Assembly (NCBI GenBank): GCA_015350385.1
Contig: WNKI01000002.1
Location: 870,491 to 934,490 of the forward strand
DNA from: Aculops lycopersici
Lineage: Eukaryota > Arthropoda > Arachnida > Trombidiformes > Eriophyidae
Length of the DNA: 64,000 bases
Direction: 5' to 3'
This document shows, one piece after another, positions 21,801-31,867 of this stretch (position 1 is the first letter of the stretch; every line of letters begins with the position of its first letter). Both the position numbers and the translations under genes were made by a program. The notes beneath the pieces are model-generated. The model was not told the DNA's origin. It made no database searches and worked only from the letters and a program-made list of their open reading frames with translations.

Positions 21801-24220
21801 ATGGAAAACATACGCAGGACTGCAGATTTTGCTAGCAGGAGTCTTATCTGCGACGGATAGGAGTAACGCAATGATTGAAACGAGCTTTAGCTGGCAGCGC
21901 TTATCCCATTGTGACAACAACAACAGGTGGTGTCTAGGTAGCAGCAGTAGCTACTACCTCGTTTTAAGTTTAGACGACTAACTCAGTTATCGTCAACGTC
22001 GACGTTCACACTAGAGGAGCTCGGTGAGTTTCGCGGGCACATCGCCGAGCGAGCCAACGAGTGAGTTTCCCTCCCCCCGTTACCTTTCATCAGCAACCAT
22101 GAGAAGCCAACAGGTTGTTGCTTTAGTTGCTGGCCAACAGAAGATTTTGGTTGCTCGACTTTGTTGGTGTCACAAACTGCACCTGAGTTTGTCGTCAGTG
22201 TTGACGACAAAACTTGACGTTGTTAGAGTTGCATTGCCACTACTACCCTTCAAGTCTCACATAAAGAGCGAGAGAGAATCTTAAGGAGTTGCAATTGAAC
22301 TCGTGAATTATTGGCAGTGTCGAGCTTTGGGAAAAACTCTTGCTGGTCATTATATAATTCCATTAAGAATTGTATCGAGTTGCTGGACGGCCATTGCTCC
22401 TCTAGACCCTGTGGCTGGCTGCTCGCCGTAAGCTAAACACACGAGTATCCTCCATTTCCATTGGAAAACTTCACTCACTTTCACGGCGACCATTTGGAGG
22501 TATACGTAGCGACTTTGAGTCACGATCTCCTTTTTCCTTAATGAAAGTTACCGTTAAGTTAACCTTTGCTTTGCTTTTTCGTAATCCTCTCTTTTTTCAA
22601 CTCTACATCTAACTCGCAACACGAGCTTATGTTGCCTAAGACGACCACTTTTACTATGAAACTTGAGGCTACGCGAAAGCGATACACGACACAACGATTT
22701 TGTTGTACACTGTCGACTCGTCTCGTCGACAGTTTAGATTAAAAATTAGATTGCAACTTGGAGTTCACATTGATGAGACTTTTCTAGTGGAGTGATAGAG
22801 TAAAAAAAGTGAGCATGTTTAAGTTAAAAGTGGCGAGCTGGCGTGGAGCTTGTGCTACAAGTTGGATGGCCGCCAATTATCTACTTTCACTCATAACCAA
22901 CCAACCAACAAACCGGCGAGCAAGTTACCGACAAACAATCAACAGGTGAATGAATATCAATTTGCCGCCCGTTTAGCCAGCCAACACAATGGCCCAGAGT
23001 ACATGTAATGAGCCCTACGAGTTGGTCTCTCTCGCTCGAAAAAATATCTTTAGTTGCGCTCTACCTGGCGACTGGCGAATGATGTGTTAATGGATGCTAA
23101 TCGATTCTTTCACGTCAATGAATCAATAACAGAGAGAAAGAGAGTGAAAAAAACTGAAACTTAGATTAAGCTTGAGTTTGAAAGCCTCGACGGCAAACAC
23201 CAATTGCGAGCGCACTTGGTGAGGTGATCGACTCGCTTATGGTTTGATATCCACCGGTACGAACAGTAGGTTGCGTGAGAATGAGAACGATGAGCAAGCT
23301 TGCCGAAAATTGGAAAGAAAATGGCGCCTAAATGTAGTTGGAATGGAAATAGAAATGATCCCAACAATTTGGTGCTCGCTAATGGCACAGGTATATTTTC
23401 AATTCAACCACAACTACAGACCAAAACAACCAACACCAATAACAACACTATCAACAACAATAACAAAAATACAGAGCTATTAACGTTGCTTAGAATAACT
23501 TACCTCTAATTTATGAGAATACTCTTCGGCGATTCGCTCGTTTGCCTTACTAAGCTCGTCATTCTTTTCCAACAAAACCTTGCCCAACTCGGCGGCCAAT
23601 TGGAGGTCTTTCTCTTTTTTGGCCAATAGAATATAAACATCCTCGATGGATTTGGCGTTTTGCATTTGGCTCGAGTTTAGGTTTTGGTTGGTGCCATTGG
23701 AAATGCCATTACTGTTGCCCAATGTTAACGAGTAATCAGAGGTGTTTTGAGGATTATTTTGTTCATTATTATTATGGCTATAATTCTCACTTGACTGATG
23801 ATTCTTGAGCAACTCACTTAAACTCTCTAATTTAGTATCAACACTCTGGGCTCTGATCGACGAGCTAGAGGTGTGGTCATGATAGTCGCTAGTGTGGGAG
23901 TCTTGTTGTTGCTGATGCTTTAAAGTCGCTCTTCTAGATTGAGATCTGGGCAAATGATTCTCGTTGTAGGAGTCCGAGGAGTCCGGTGACGAGCTCGACA
24001 CTTTGCCACTTGTCCAGCTATCGTTTCCGGTTGAGCTTGAGCCGGATAAAAGTTGCTGCTTTCGAGCAAACAGTTCACTTGGATTGCTCTTCCGGTTTCG
24101 CACTGAACTCGGCGGGCCCAAGCTTCTAGTTCGAGTTGTTGAATTGCCATTAGTATTTGAATTATTATTACTATTATTTCTGGTCGTTGTCTTGGACGAC
24201 GACTCGTCGTCTGGTTCCAT
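12602..24220 (-). CDS. BicDR: Bicaudal-D-related dynein adaptor, 8 coding exons
   Basis: Exons (5' to 3'): 24220-23504, 19641-19492, 18211-18146, 17578-17462, 17209-16396, 15992-15910, 15281-14916, 13096-12602. All introns are GT-AG and all phases agree, giving 935 residues. An in-frame stop precedes the ATG. Residues 1-190 are Ser/Asn-rich and disordered. The CC1 box AAELGKVLLEKNDEL (about 209-223), which binds dynein light intermediate chain, opens a coiled coil that continues through exons 2-5. Exon 5 carries a basic then acidic insertion (about 450-600) that I do not know from vertebrate BICDL proteins. Exons 7-8 match the conserved C-terminal coil: RKN..EISLAKTRIE and SQLMEVVQQKGELS, and across the last junction QFE-DDIH, as in BICDL1 (WQDDMH). 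A Ser run from an 11-copy CGA repeat lies in exon 8. BICDR proteins link dynein-dynactin to Rab-bearing vesicles. Confidence 0.88.
12812..12844. repeat. (CGA)11 microsatellite inside the last BicDR exon
   Basis: Eleven CGA units. Read on the minus strand in frame they encode a run of serines, so length changes would only lengthen or shorten that run. Confidence 0.9.
15699..15729. repeat. (CAGT)n tetranucleotide repeat
   Basis: Nearly eight exact CAGT units in the intron between BicDR exons 6 and 7. Confidence 0.95.
17345..17370. other. 7-bp hairpin around a CAACAGGT motif
   Basis: CTGCATG (17345-17351) and CATGCAG (17364-17370) flank a 12-nt loop containing most of the ACCTGTTG motif at 17356. 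It lies in the intron between BicDR exons 4 and 5. Confidence 0.45.
18531..18554. other. perfect 8-bp GC-rich hairpin in BicDR intron
   Basis: GGCCGGTC, 8-nt loop, GACCGGCC. Flanking CACTTG (in the loop) and CAAGTG (just 3') could form an alternative pairing. Function unknown. Confidence 0.5.
22709..22733. other. perfect 9-bp hairpin in BicDR intron 1
   Basis: ACTGTCGAC, 7-nt loop TCGTCTC, then GTCGACAGT. The stem contains two SalI-like GTCGAC palindromes, so each arm is itself partly self-complementary. The stem is too short for an ordinary miRNA precursor. Confidence 0.5.
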
Positions 24221-26084
24221 CTTGCTGCTGTTGTCTTCTATTTTCTATTTGCTCTTGTTTTCATCTGCTTTCTTGTCATAATTTTGTGTATAAATTTGCG
24301 GATTGCTGTTTTATCGCTGAATTGCAAGAAAAAGTTTCGTCACTTGAAGCTTAAAAATGCTGAAAGATTCATCTTTTAGTTCAGAGAGATTCTTCAACAA
24401 TGATGCAAATGGAAATGATGACAACAAACAAAGTGGATCACAGACACTCGCGCGCTCTCCTTTGAGTCTCTAGTAACTACTCGCCCATTGCGGTCTCTCT
24501 TTCTACCTGTGAACTAGATTTGAAAGGCAGGAAGTTTTTACCGGCACTGACCGAGCAAACACTTTGAGTTGAGGCTACTCTCTTCTTTCGACTAAAGTTG
24601 TTATTGTTGGTTGTTATATGAAATGCAACCATTTGATTGCGCACGCTCTCGTTTCCAAGGTGACGCAACGAAGTAACGGGAATCCGCAGCTAACTTTTCA
24701 CATAAATTTTTAGCCAAAGACTCGAACTAACAACTGATTGTTGGCTTGCGTTTTTGTTGTTGGTGTTGTAGTTTGCATTGTTGTTCACGTCGTCAGTCTA
24801 GTCTTGAGGGAAAACTTCCACTAAAACCACTGATACTACTACTGCTACTACCACCACCACCACCACCGAACGACGAATAGGAATAGAACTAATCTAGTCT
24901 CGCCGTGTGTTTCATTTCCTTGCAGTTGGCTGGTGGCTTCTGCTCTGGTTGCTCACACAAAAACTGCGCAACGTGTGTGTTTCAAGCTGCGCGAGGAGTT
25001 TGCCAATTTGTCCCAACTCAAACCGAGATAGCTTTAGAAACCTACTCGAAGGCCATCTAGCGGGTCTAAATGGAGTGGTCTTGCCAGCTGCGGAATGGTA
25101 TTGAGCGCCGCCGCCGCGCACTCATTCAGGTGAGCGGTGCACTATTTTTGCATATGGCGCTGCCCACACAGTTGGAGCCGTCGCTACTAGTGGAGCTGCG
25201 CCACGCGGCGTCCATTTGCTGCCACAACCCATACCGTGTGAGAAAAACTCGCCATTCTCGCTTTGGGCGCCTCTAGCGGCATTGGCACTAAAAGCGGCCG
25301 AGGGCAGCTGTGGTGCCGGACGCGTCACGCGGGCTATCGCCACCCGACGACGAGTCCCGCGTCCTACACAAACCACTTCAAAAATACCAATTATAAAATT
25401 TACACTTGTATACAGTCGGTGAACTTAATTTTGCGAATCTTCGCGCAGGTCCGTCGCAAAACTTGACTTGATTTTTTACGCGTGTTTCGTGGGAAAAATT
25501 GACTTAATTTTTGCGACTTTTTTCCTGTTTTAATATTTTTCACAAAATCCCATAGATTTCTACACACAATTTAAGATTAGCGCCTCGGTGCTCGTTCGGT
25601 CGATCCGCAAATTATAATTCATCCACTTCAATAATAATAGTGATAGTAATAGCATATAACCATAGCGTCAACAACAACAACCAGAATCAGAACCAGAACC
25701 AGAGCTAGAACCTGGACCAGAACAACAGTAGCAGTAGCAGCAGCAAGAACATCAACAAGTTTGCCGGCCGGCCACTCTCTCTCTCTCTCTCTCTCTCGCT
25801 TTCTATCAAACTAAAGGTAAGTAAAACTCTCTCTTTCTCTCAATCTCACTCTCCCTCGGCCCCCACTTTATCTCTACTGGCTTGACAGATAATTGGCCCA
25901 CGCCTCGGCCGCCAATACCACTCTCAAATTTCGATAATTTTAGCCCAAAATCTAGACAAAGTTCTGGTCGGCGGATACTCGTCGCAGCTCTATCTATCGG
26001 ATTTTTCTTCAAAACTCGACTCGCGCGCGCTCGACTCATGCAGCGAACTAACTAACATTTTTCCCATTGACTTTTGCATTGTAG
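24221..26084. other. divergent promoter region of BicDR and P5CS
   Basis: The two genes are head-to-head with 1.86 kb between start codons. The middle (about 25.0-25.4 kb) is GC-rich. On the P5CS side a likely 5' UTR intron runs from 25817 (AAAG|GTAAGT) to 26084 (TTTTGCATTGTAG), ending directly before the P5CS ATG. The preceding UTR exon ends after a CT repeat (about 25777-25798). No other gene supported. Confidence 0.55.
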
Positions 26085-28346
26085 ATGTCTAATCAACCCT
26101 CAACGAGTAATGAGGGTGCTGAAAACCCTGGACCGAGACAAGCTGTAGAGAACCGGGAACAATTAAAGCAAGCGGCCAAGAGGATAGTAGTCAAGGTGGG
26201 TAGTGCCATTATAACTCACGACAAAGGTCACCTATCAGCTCCTCGGTTGGCGAGTCTAGTTGAGCAGATAGCTCATCTGCAGCAACAAGGTCGGCAAATG
26301 CTACTTGTCAGCAGTGGTGCTGTTGCCTTTGGTCGAAAAAAGATCAGAGACGAGGTGCAAAAGTCCAAGTCAAGTAGAGAAACTATCGCCGAAAAGCTAC
26401 ACGCCAGACCCTTGGCTGAGAATAGAGCTGCTGCAGCTGTTGGTCAGAGTAGCTTGATGAGCTTCTACGAAAGTTTGTTTGGTCAATATGATTGCAAAGT
26501 AGCCCAAGTTTTGGTTACCAAAGCGGATTTTCGAAACGAGTCCAGCCGACGCCAGCTGAGAAATACAATATTGGACCTGCTAAGTTTGGATATTGTGCCC
26601 ATAGTTAACACAAACGACGCTGTCGAAGCCACAGTCACTAGCAATCTGACGAATGGAGATTTAGACTTGAAACAAGCTGATATGAACGATATCATTATCG
26701 AAGACAACGACTCGCTGGCCGCAATCTTGGCCGTGGAGCTTGAAAGCGATCTAATGATTATGTTGTCAAATGTGGATGGCATCTATTCCGGGCCACCTGA
26801 TAAGAACGACTCTAGAATATTACACGTGATGACACCGCAAAACCATGCTGAGAATCAAATTGAATATGGTATCAAGTCAAATGCTGGTCTTGGCGGTATG
26901 CAATCTAAGGTCAAGTCTGCCTTGTGGGCCTTGAAGAAAGGAACTTCCGTAGTCATTTGCAACGGGTCCACAAATGATGTAATCTCTCGCGTGGTTCATG
27001 GCGAAAGGGTTGGCACCTTCTTCACCGAAAACGCCGAAGAAGTCGAGTCAGTTCAGCTTGCAAAACTAGCCCGCTCTGGTTCCAAGTCTTTGCAATCCTT
27101 GTGTTCAGACGCTCGATCACAAATGATACTAGACATAGCCGAGGCTTTAGAGAGTAGAAAGCAGATGATACTTGAAGAAAATGAGCGCGATTTAGCTAAG
27201 GCGAGTGCCGAAGGGTTAGAATCTGTTCTATTGTCAAGACTCAAGCTAACAGATCAGAAGATCAACAGTCTAAGTGCTGGTTTGCGCCAAATTGCATCCA
27301 TGTCTCAGCAGCAAGTTGATAAGACCCTCAAGATTATGCGTATTTCAGATAGTTTGCAACTGAGACAAGTCACTTGCCCCATAGGAGTTCTATTAGTCAT
27401 TTTCGAATCGAGACCGGACTGTCTACCTCAAATCAGCGCACTATCCCTAGCCACAGCAAATGGGTTACTGCTCAAAGGAGGAAAGGAAGCCCACTATTCT
27501 AATCATTGTTTATACAATATAATTTGCGAGATTCTAAAGAACTATGGATGCCAAGATGCTCTTCAGTTGGTCGACTCCAGGGAGCGGGTCAACGAGCTCG
27601 TAAGTCTCGGCGATCAAATCGATCTGATAATACCTCGAGGCTCAAATCAGCTTGTCAAGTCCATCCAGCAGCAAGCCAAGAATACGCCTGTCCTTGGTCA
27701 CGCCGAGGGAATATGTCATGTCTACATTGATAAGGATGTGGACCCCGAGGAAGCCATTAGGATTGTAGTGGAATCTAAATGTGATTATCCGTCGGCTTGC
27801 AATGCGATGGAGACACTCCTTGTGCACAAGGCTATAGTCAATAGTGATTTATTTTCAAGATTATGTGTCAAATTGAAGGAGAACGGAGTCAAGATCAATA
27901 TAGGATCGCGTCTTGCTAAAGAACTTCCGTTTTACAACTCGCCCACTAGCAACTACAAGGTTGAGTATGGGAGCTTAGAGTGTACCTTAGAAGTCGTGGA
28001 TTCCACGGAGGAGGCTATAAATCATATTAACCTATACAGTAGCCATCATACTGATGCAATTATCACTTCAAACCAAACCGTCGCAAAGCAATTCGAGGCT
28101 CAAGTTGACTCGGCAAGTGTCTTCGTTAATTGCAGCACTCGTTTTGCAGACGGCTTCCGCTACGGTCTTGGCGCTGAAGTTGGCATAAGCACCTCAAAGA
28201 TCCATGCCAGGGGACCCGCCGGAATTGAAAGTCTTCTGACCTACAAGTGGATTTTAGAGGGTTCAGGTGATATCATCGGGGACTACGAGCGAGAGGGTGG
28301 TAAGAAGTATTTGCATGATGACATAACGCACTCGAAGTCGGAGTGA
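26085..28346 (+). CDS. ALDH18A1: delta-1-pyrroline-5-carboxylate synthase (bifunctional)
   Basis: 753 residues. The N-terminal half is glutamate 5-kinase (about 30-320): KRIVVKVGSAI at 32-42, LLVSSGAVAFG near 73-83, VPIVNTNDAV near 171-180 and KDNDSLAA-like DNDSLAAI after 205. The C-terminal half is gamma-glutamyl phosphate reductase (about 335-750): GVLLVIFESRPDCLPQ, LLLKGGKEA, DLIIPRGSNQLV and the active-site cysteine in YPSACNAMETLL near 571; it ends with GLGAEVGIS and IHARGPAGIE. The enzyme makes pyrroline-5-carboxylate from glutamate for proline and ornithine synthesis. It is about 40 residues shorter than the human protein, the loss being at the N terminus: the first 25 residues are acidic and unlike a mitochondrial presequence. 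The ATG lies directly after a good intron acceptor. The upstream UTR exon is open in frame for some codons but contains no ATG. Confidence 0.96.
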   Translation: MSNQPSTSNEGAENPGPRQAVENREQLKQAAKRIVVKVGSAIITHDKGHLSAPRLASLVEQIAHLQQQGRQMLLVSSGAVAFGRKKIRDEVQKSKSSRETIAEKLHARPLAENRAAAAVGQSSLMSFYESLFGQYDCKVAQVLVTKADFRNESSRRQLRNTILDLLSLDIVPIVNTNDAVEATVTSNLTNGDLDLKQADMNDIIIEDNDSLAAILAVELESDLMIMLSNVDGIYSGPPDKNDSRILHVMTPQNHAENQIEYGIKSNAGLGGMQSKVKSALWALKKGTSVVICNGSTNDVISRVVHGERVGTFFTENAEEVESVQLAKLARSGSKSLQSLCSDARSQMILDIAEALESRKQMILEENERDLAKASAEGLESVLLSRLKLTDQKINSLSAGLRQIASMSQQQVDKTLKIMRISDSLQLRQVTCPIGVLLVIFESRPDCLPQISALSLATANGLLLKGGKEAHYSNHCLYNIICEILKNYGCQDALQLVDSRERVNELVSLGDQIDLIIPRGSNQLVKSIQQQAKNTPVLGHAEGICHVYIDKDVDPEEAIRIVVESKCDYPSACNAMETLLVHKAIVNSDLFSRLCVKLKENGVKINIGSRLAKELPFYNSPTSNYKVEYGSLECTLEVVDSTEEAINHINLYSSHHTDAIITSNQTVAKQFEAQVDSASVFVNCSTRFADGFRYGLGAEVGISTSKIHARGPAGIESLLTYKWILEGSGDIIGDYEREGGKKYLHDDITHSKSE

Positions 28347-28766
28347 CATTGATGATAAAACAAACAGGGCATTATAATAAACAGACTGCAAGATGTTTTC
28401 GCATAAACTATATTAGTTTTTCCTTCTTTGTATCGTAACTTGATGGTGTCACACTTCAATGCTCGCTATCAAACAGGCGAGATGGTAATGAGATGCATCC
28501 GGACGAGCATATGGCGAATATTTGCTTTGAGAGGGAGCGAGAAGTTTGCTCGAGGAGATTTGGCGCGTCTCTTCATGGTCGCACAAGTTGCTGCACAACG
28601 TGGCCAAAGTCAGATGCGATGGAAATTATCAAATCTTCCTGTCAAAAGGTGTTTTTTGCCGTCTCGATGACCATCGTGTCAACCTGTTGCAGCTAATTAT
28701 AATTTATATTCATCAAGACCATCATCATATTTGAATACTCATGATAAAGCAATCGAGAGCATTAGA
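28347..28766. other. intergenic between P5CS and PEX12
   Basis: 420 bases between two plus-strand genes. Presumed P5CS 3' UTR (no canonical AATAAA; AATAAA-like ATAATAAAC at 28374-28382) and PEX12 promoter. One reverse CAACAGGT motif at 28682. No gene seen. Confidence 0.5.
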
Positions 28767-29819
28767 ATGGATGGTAAATATTATTCGCCATCAATATTCG
28801 AGCTCATTGCTTGTGATAGATTGAAGGTTGGCCTGCGAGATGCACTCAGATATTTGCTCGATAATATCAACCAGACCGACACATTTAAGAACCTACCTGC
28901 AATATTCCGAAGATCAGATGAAACAGTTTTATTATTAGACCTATTAATTGAATATAATTATCTCAAATCCTACAATGCATCATACGCAGAGAATCTATAC
29001 AATCTATTGAGACTTGAGCGCTCATCTGACGAGCCCGCGATACCCATAAGACAAGTACTACCTTCTTTAGTAGGCCTTACTTTCGTGCCCTATGTTCAAA
29101 GAAAGCTCGACAAGTACTTTGAGGAACTGTATTACAAGGAGACAAGGAGCAAAAATGAACTTAGAAGCATAAGAATCTATAGATTGTTGTCGAAATCAGC
29201 AACGTTCCTAAATCTACTATGCCTTATCCGTTATTCTAGCAATCAAGCATCATATCACTCACTAATGGACTACTTAGTTGGCACCTGCCTCAAAGGCAAA
29301 CTTGAGATGCAAGAAGAAAGCAATGACACTCCAGGCAACATTTCCAAACAAATCGCCGACCTTCTCGGCCGATTGCTCACTGTAGGCTCTTACACAATCC
29401 AGTTCCTTGATTATTGGAACACGCATAGCAATTCAAGTCCACTCTTCAATGCATCCCTACCTATACCAAAGCCACCGAATAAGAATGACTACATGTACAC
29501 AAAGGGTAACGCTGATGTGAAAGCAGATGACTTAGTTCATGAGAGGTCATCAAAATTGTGTTTAATTTGCTTACATGTGAGACAAAATGAGTGTGCCCTA
29601 TCAAATACGGGCTATGTTTTTTGTTACAAATGTATACACAGGTATGTCACTCAGAAGCAACGTTGTCCGGTTACAGGGCACCCGGCAAAGGTGGATAATA
29701 TTATCAAGTTATATTCCAGCGTCACCGGTAGTGGTGGTGCAACTCCTGCAATTAATATTAGTGGTGGTGTTGGAAGTGGTGTAAGTGGAAATCCAGAGTT
29801 GGCAACAACAACATCTTGA
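28767..29819 (+). CDS. PEX12: peroxin-12, RING-type peroxisomal E3 subunit
   Basis: 350 residues from the first in-frame ATG at 28767; an upstream TTG frame (28731) was not used. The conserved N-terminal YYSPSIFELIACDRL motif, the LLDLLIEYNYL segment and QFLDYW before the RING identify PEX12. The RING-like end has C265, C268, C286, C289 and C300 in CLICLH...YVFCYKCIHRYV...RCPVTGHP, with fewer zinc ligands than a full RING, as is usual for PEX12. PEX12 forms a membrane complex with PEX2 and PEX10 that ubiquitinates the receptor PEX5 so that it can be recycled. Several hydrophobic helices lie between about 95 and 225. The C-terminal 40 residues are Gly/Ser/Thr-rich. Single exon; converges on TBPL1 with 29 bases between stops. 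Confidence 0.95.
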   Translation: MDGKYYSPSIFELIACDRLKVGLRDALRYLLDNINQTDTFKNLPAIFRRSDETVLLLDLLIEYNYLKSYNASYAENLYNLLRLERSSDEPAIPIRQVLPSLVGLTFVPYVQRKLDKYFEELYYKETRSKNELRSIRIYRLLSKSATFLNLLCLIRYSSNQASYHSLMDYLVGTCLKGKLEMQEESNDTPGNISKQIADLLGRLLTVGSYTIQFLDYWNTHSNSSPLFNASLPIPKPPNKNDYMYTKGNADVKADDLVHERSSKLCLICLHVRQNECALSNTGYVFCYKCIHRYVTQKQRCPVTGHPAKVDNIIKLYSSVTGSGGATPAINISGGVGSGVSGNPELATTTS

Positions 29820-29848
29820 AGAGCTCCACAGGCACCAAAGCTCCTAGA

Positions 29849-30406
29849 CTACAACGTCAGCTCCCTTCTAGATTCATGGACTGCCGGCCAAACATGATGA
29901 ACGGCTCTGTTGATGGCTTCAATATTTCTCGCCAATACTGTCATTTTTCCAGTTTGAAATATTGTCATAGTAGCTCCAAATTCTCTTAAATCAAGCTTAA
30001 TGCCAGAATGTAGCTCTGGATCATATCTAGCCTCTCTATTTTTCCTACAAAAATCCTCGACTCTTACGCCGAAGGGTAAATGTACAATTCCTAATACATT
30101 TTTAACTTTAAAACCTGTGAATTTAACTTTAAAGCCTAATTTTTGTAAAATCCTAGCCACCCGCCTCGCGGCCACCTTGGCTTCCTCCTCGCTCTTGGAT
30201 CCGGTTGTTTGAACGAATCCACTATTCCTAATGCTCGCTGTCACATATGGCTTCCTAATTTTCATCACCAACATTCCCTTGTCCTTTCGCCATTCTACAT
30301 TAAAACCATTTTTTGCTAACGTCTTGAGGTTGATGTGACACTTGCAGTGGAATTCGCAGACTACATTTGCAATAAGAATTGTTAACTCTGTATTATTGGA
30401 GCCCAT
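29849..30406 (-). CDS. TBPL1: TBP-like factor (TBPL1/TRF2)
   Basis: 185 residues, the length of metazoan TBPL1 (186), consisting almost only of the two-lobed TATA-binding-protein saddle. Lobe 1 has ILIANVVCEFHCKCHINL and KIRKPYVTASIRNSG; the linker is SKSEEEAKVAARRVARILQKLGF (TBPL1 signature); lobe 2 has FKVKNVLGIVHLPFGVRVEDF, YDPELHSGIKL and ATMTIFQTGKMTV. The phenylalanines that TBP inserts into the TATA box are not all conserved, as is typical for TBPL1, which does not bind TATA but serves TATA-less and DPE/TCT promoters with TFIIA and TFIIB. No N-terminal extension as in Drosophila Trf2. Single exon. Confidence 0.95.
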   Translation of the reverse strand: MGSNNTELTILIANVVCEFHCKCHINLKTLAKNGFNVEWRKDKGMLVMKIRKPYVTASIRNSGFVQTTGSKSEEEAKVAARRVARILQKLGFKVKFTGFKVKNVLGIVHLPFGVRVEDFCRKNREARYDPELHSGIKLDLREFGATMTIFQTGKMTVLARNIEAINRAVHHVWPAVHESRRELTL

Positions 30407-31867
30407 ATCTTCTCCTTTTGAGGGGAGCTAATGTGGGCAGCAATTGAATAGATATATAATCTGGATGAGTTGGCTGGTGCCAACTTGATTGTAATAATTG
30501 ATTGAGTATAAATATCGCCGGTTGATCTCTACATGAATCGTGGTCGTGGTAGTCGTTGTTGTCGTCGGTCAGGTCGCCGCTCTAAAGGCGAGTGGATTGT
30601 TGTTGGGGTATATATAGTAAGCAAAATCGGTAGCGGCGGCGGCAATGGTTTGTGTTGTGATGTGTGTTTGCAAGTATGCAATGCAATAGCAACACACTTG
30701 CTCGCAGCAGTGCCTGCAATTCTCACTGGCTCGCTTGCAAGTGTTGATGCTGTTGCTGCTCTTGCCGCAGGAGAAGCGACCACGGCCAGCTCCAGAGTGA
30801 AGTGTACTGTGCGTCTGCAAGAAGGCAACTGACGCTTGTATTGCCGGCACTGCTGCCATTCGAAGCAAGCGAGCGAGCGAGTAGCATTAACTCTGATAGT
30901 AGCGACACGACGGCGACCACGGCGCCGCCGCAGTGCAAAATTTGTGTGTGTTCTTCGGCGCAGCCAACACCAACGCCGCCGCTACTCTACTAACTTGCCA
31001 AGTCCGTTCGCGTCGATCCCTGTGTTGCGTTAGCCGGGATTTTCTGGGCCGACGACTGCTTGAGGAGATTCTGCCTTTAGTTTGCAAACTTGCGCACAGT
31101 TATCCTGAATTCTCCACGACAAGTGCACACAAACACATCAGAATCCAATCTCTATGGCTAGCATCAAAACTCCCCAAGGATATCCATAGAGTCTTGGAGC
31201 ACAGCTTGCCAGTTGATCTTTGAGATTGAGCGAAGTTACCGTTGCATTTGCGCAGCAAGGTGTCGGGCTGATGTTACTTTTGTTGTTGTTATTCTCATTA
31301 ACGCAACACTCGTTGTCGATGATGACGATATAGCCTTAGACAGAAACAGATACGACAACAACAGCATCATGGCTAGGATTTTTTACACCATCGCCACTGT
31401 TTGTGTCACGCTGTCTCTCGCTCCGTGTGACTAAACCATTGACCATCCTGGCGACAGGTTGACACGGTAGGTCGCTAGCCCACTGCAAGTCAGGTGTCCG
31501 TGGTGGTCGTAGTTTGTATTTTTGTAAGGAGCTCGAGTGTCAGGTGGTTTGTCTTGTAATTCAACGTGTCAGAAAGACGTAACCGTGTCCTATCGAACGA
31601 TCCGTCACCTGCTCGTGGCAAGTACATGTGATTGGATTGAATTGCAACGGTTGCTAGTCTGAGCCATAAGATGATGGTTAGTCTCCAACAATCGACAAAT
31701 GCAACTCAGCAGATTACTTCCTCGTAGACTACAACAATACTGGGTAGCGGCCTTGACGCTCTTCTAGCGCTTCTCGCAACCACCTGTCGACGGACTGTAT
31801 GATCGATAGATGAAAGGAATCGCATAATCTGTTGAAAGTTTGTTAGTTTATTTGATATCTCTCAAGA
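30407..31867. other. intergenic, upstream of TBPL1, downstream of NOC3L
   Basis: No gene supported. Between 30.53 and 31.1 kb frames are open on both strands because of CAG/GCC-like low complexity. A TATAAATA at about 30507 faces right, 19-26 bases before an ATG at 30533, but the 99-residue frame there has no recognisable features. Confidence 0.4.

Larger units (their letters stand above)
12339..22947. promoter_or_regulatory. cluster of 14 CAACAGGT motifs in the BicDR gene
   Basis: Exact CAACAGGT at 15476, 16352, 18073, 18418, 20632, 21921, 22108 and 22940; reverse complement ACCTGTTG at 12339, 13248, 16230, 17356, 19511 and 19781 (first base given). All but 19511 (exon 2) are non-coding. 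I found only three others in the window (28682, 46895, 54553). The core CAGGT(G/T) with a 5' CAA resembles Snail/Zeb-type E-box sites. Orientation is mixed, which argues for a double-stranded DNA site. Function inferred. Confidence 0.4.

Noticed and set aside
28731..28766. N-terminal extension of PEX12 from 28731
   Set aside because: That codon is TTG. The first in-frame ATG at 28767 gives a normal PEX12 start close to the SIFEL motif.
30533..30832. 99-residue plus-strand frame behind a TATAAATA
   Set aside because: All frames are open here because of composition; the peptide has no recognisable features and the TATA is too close to the ATG.
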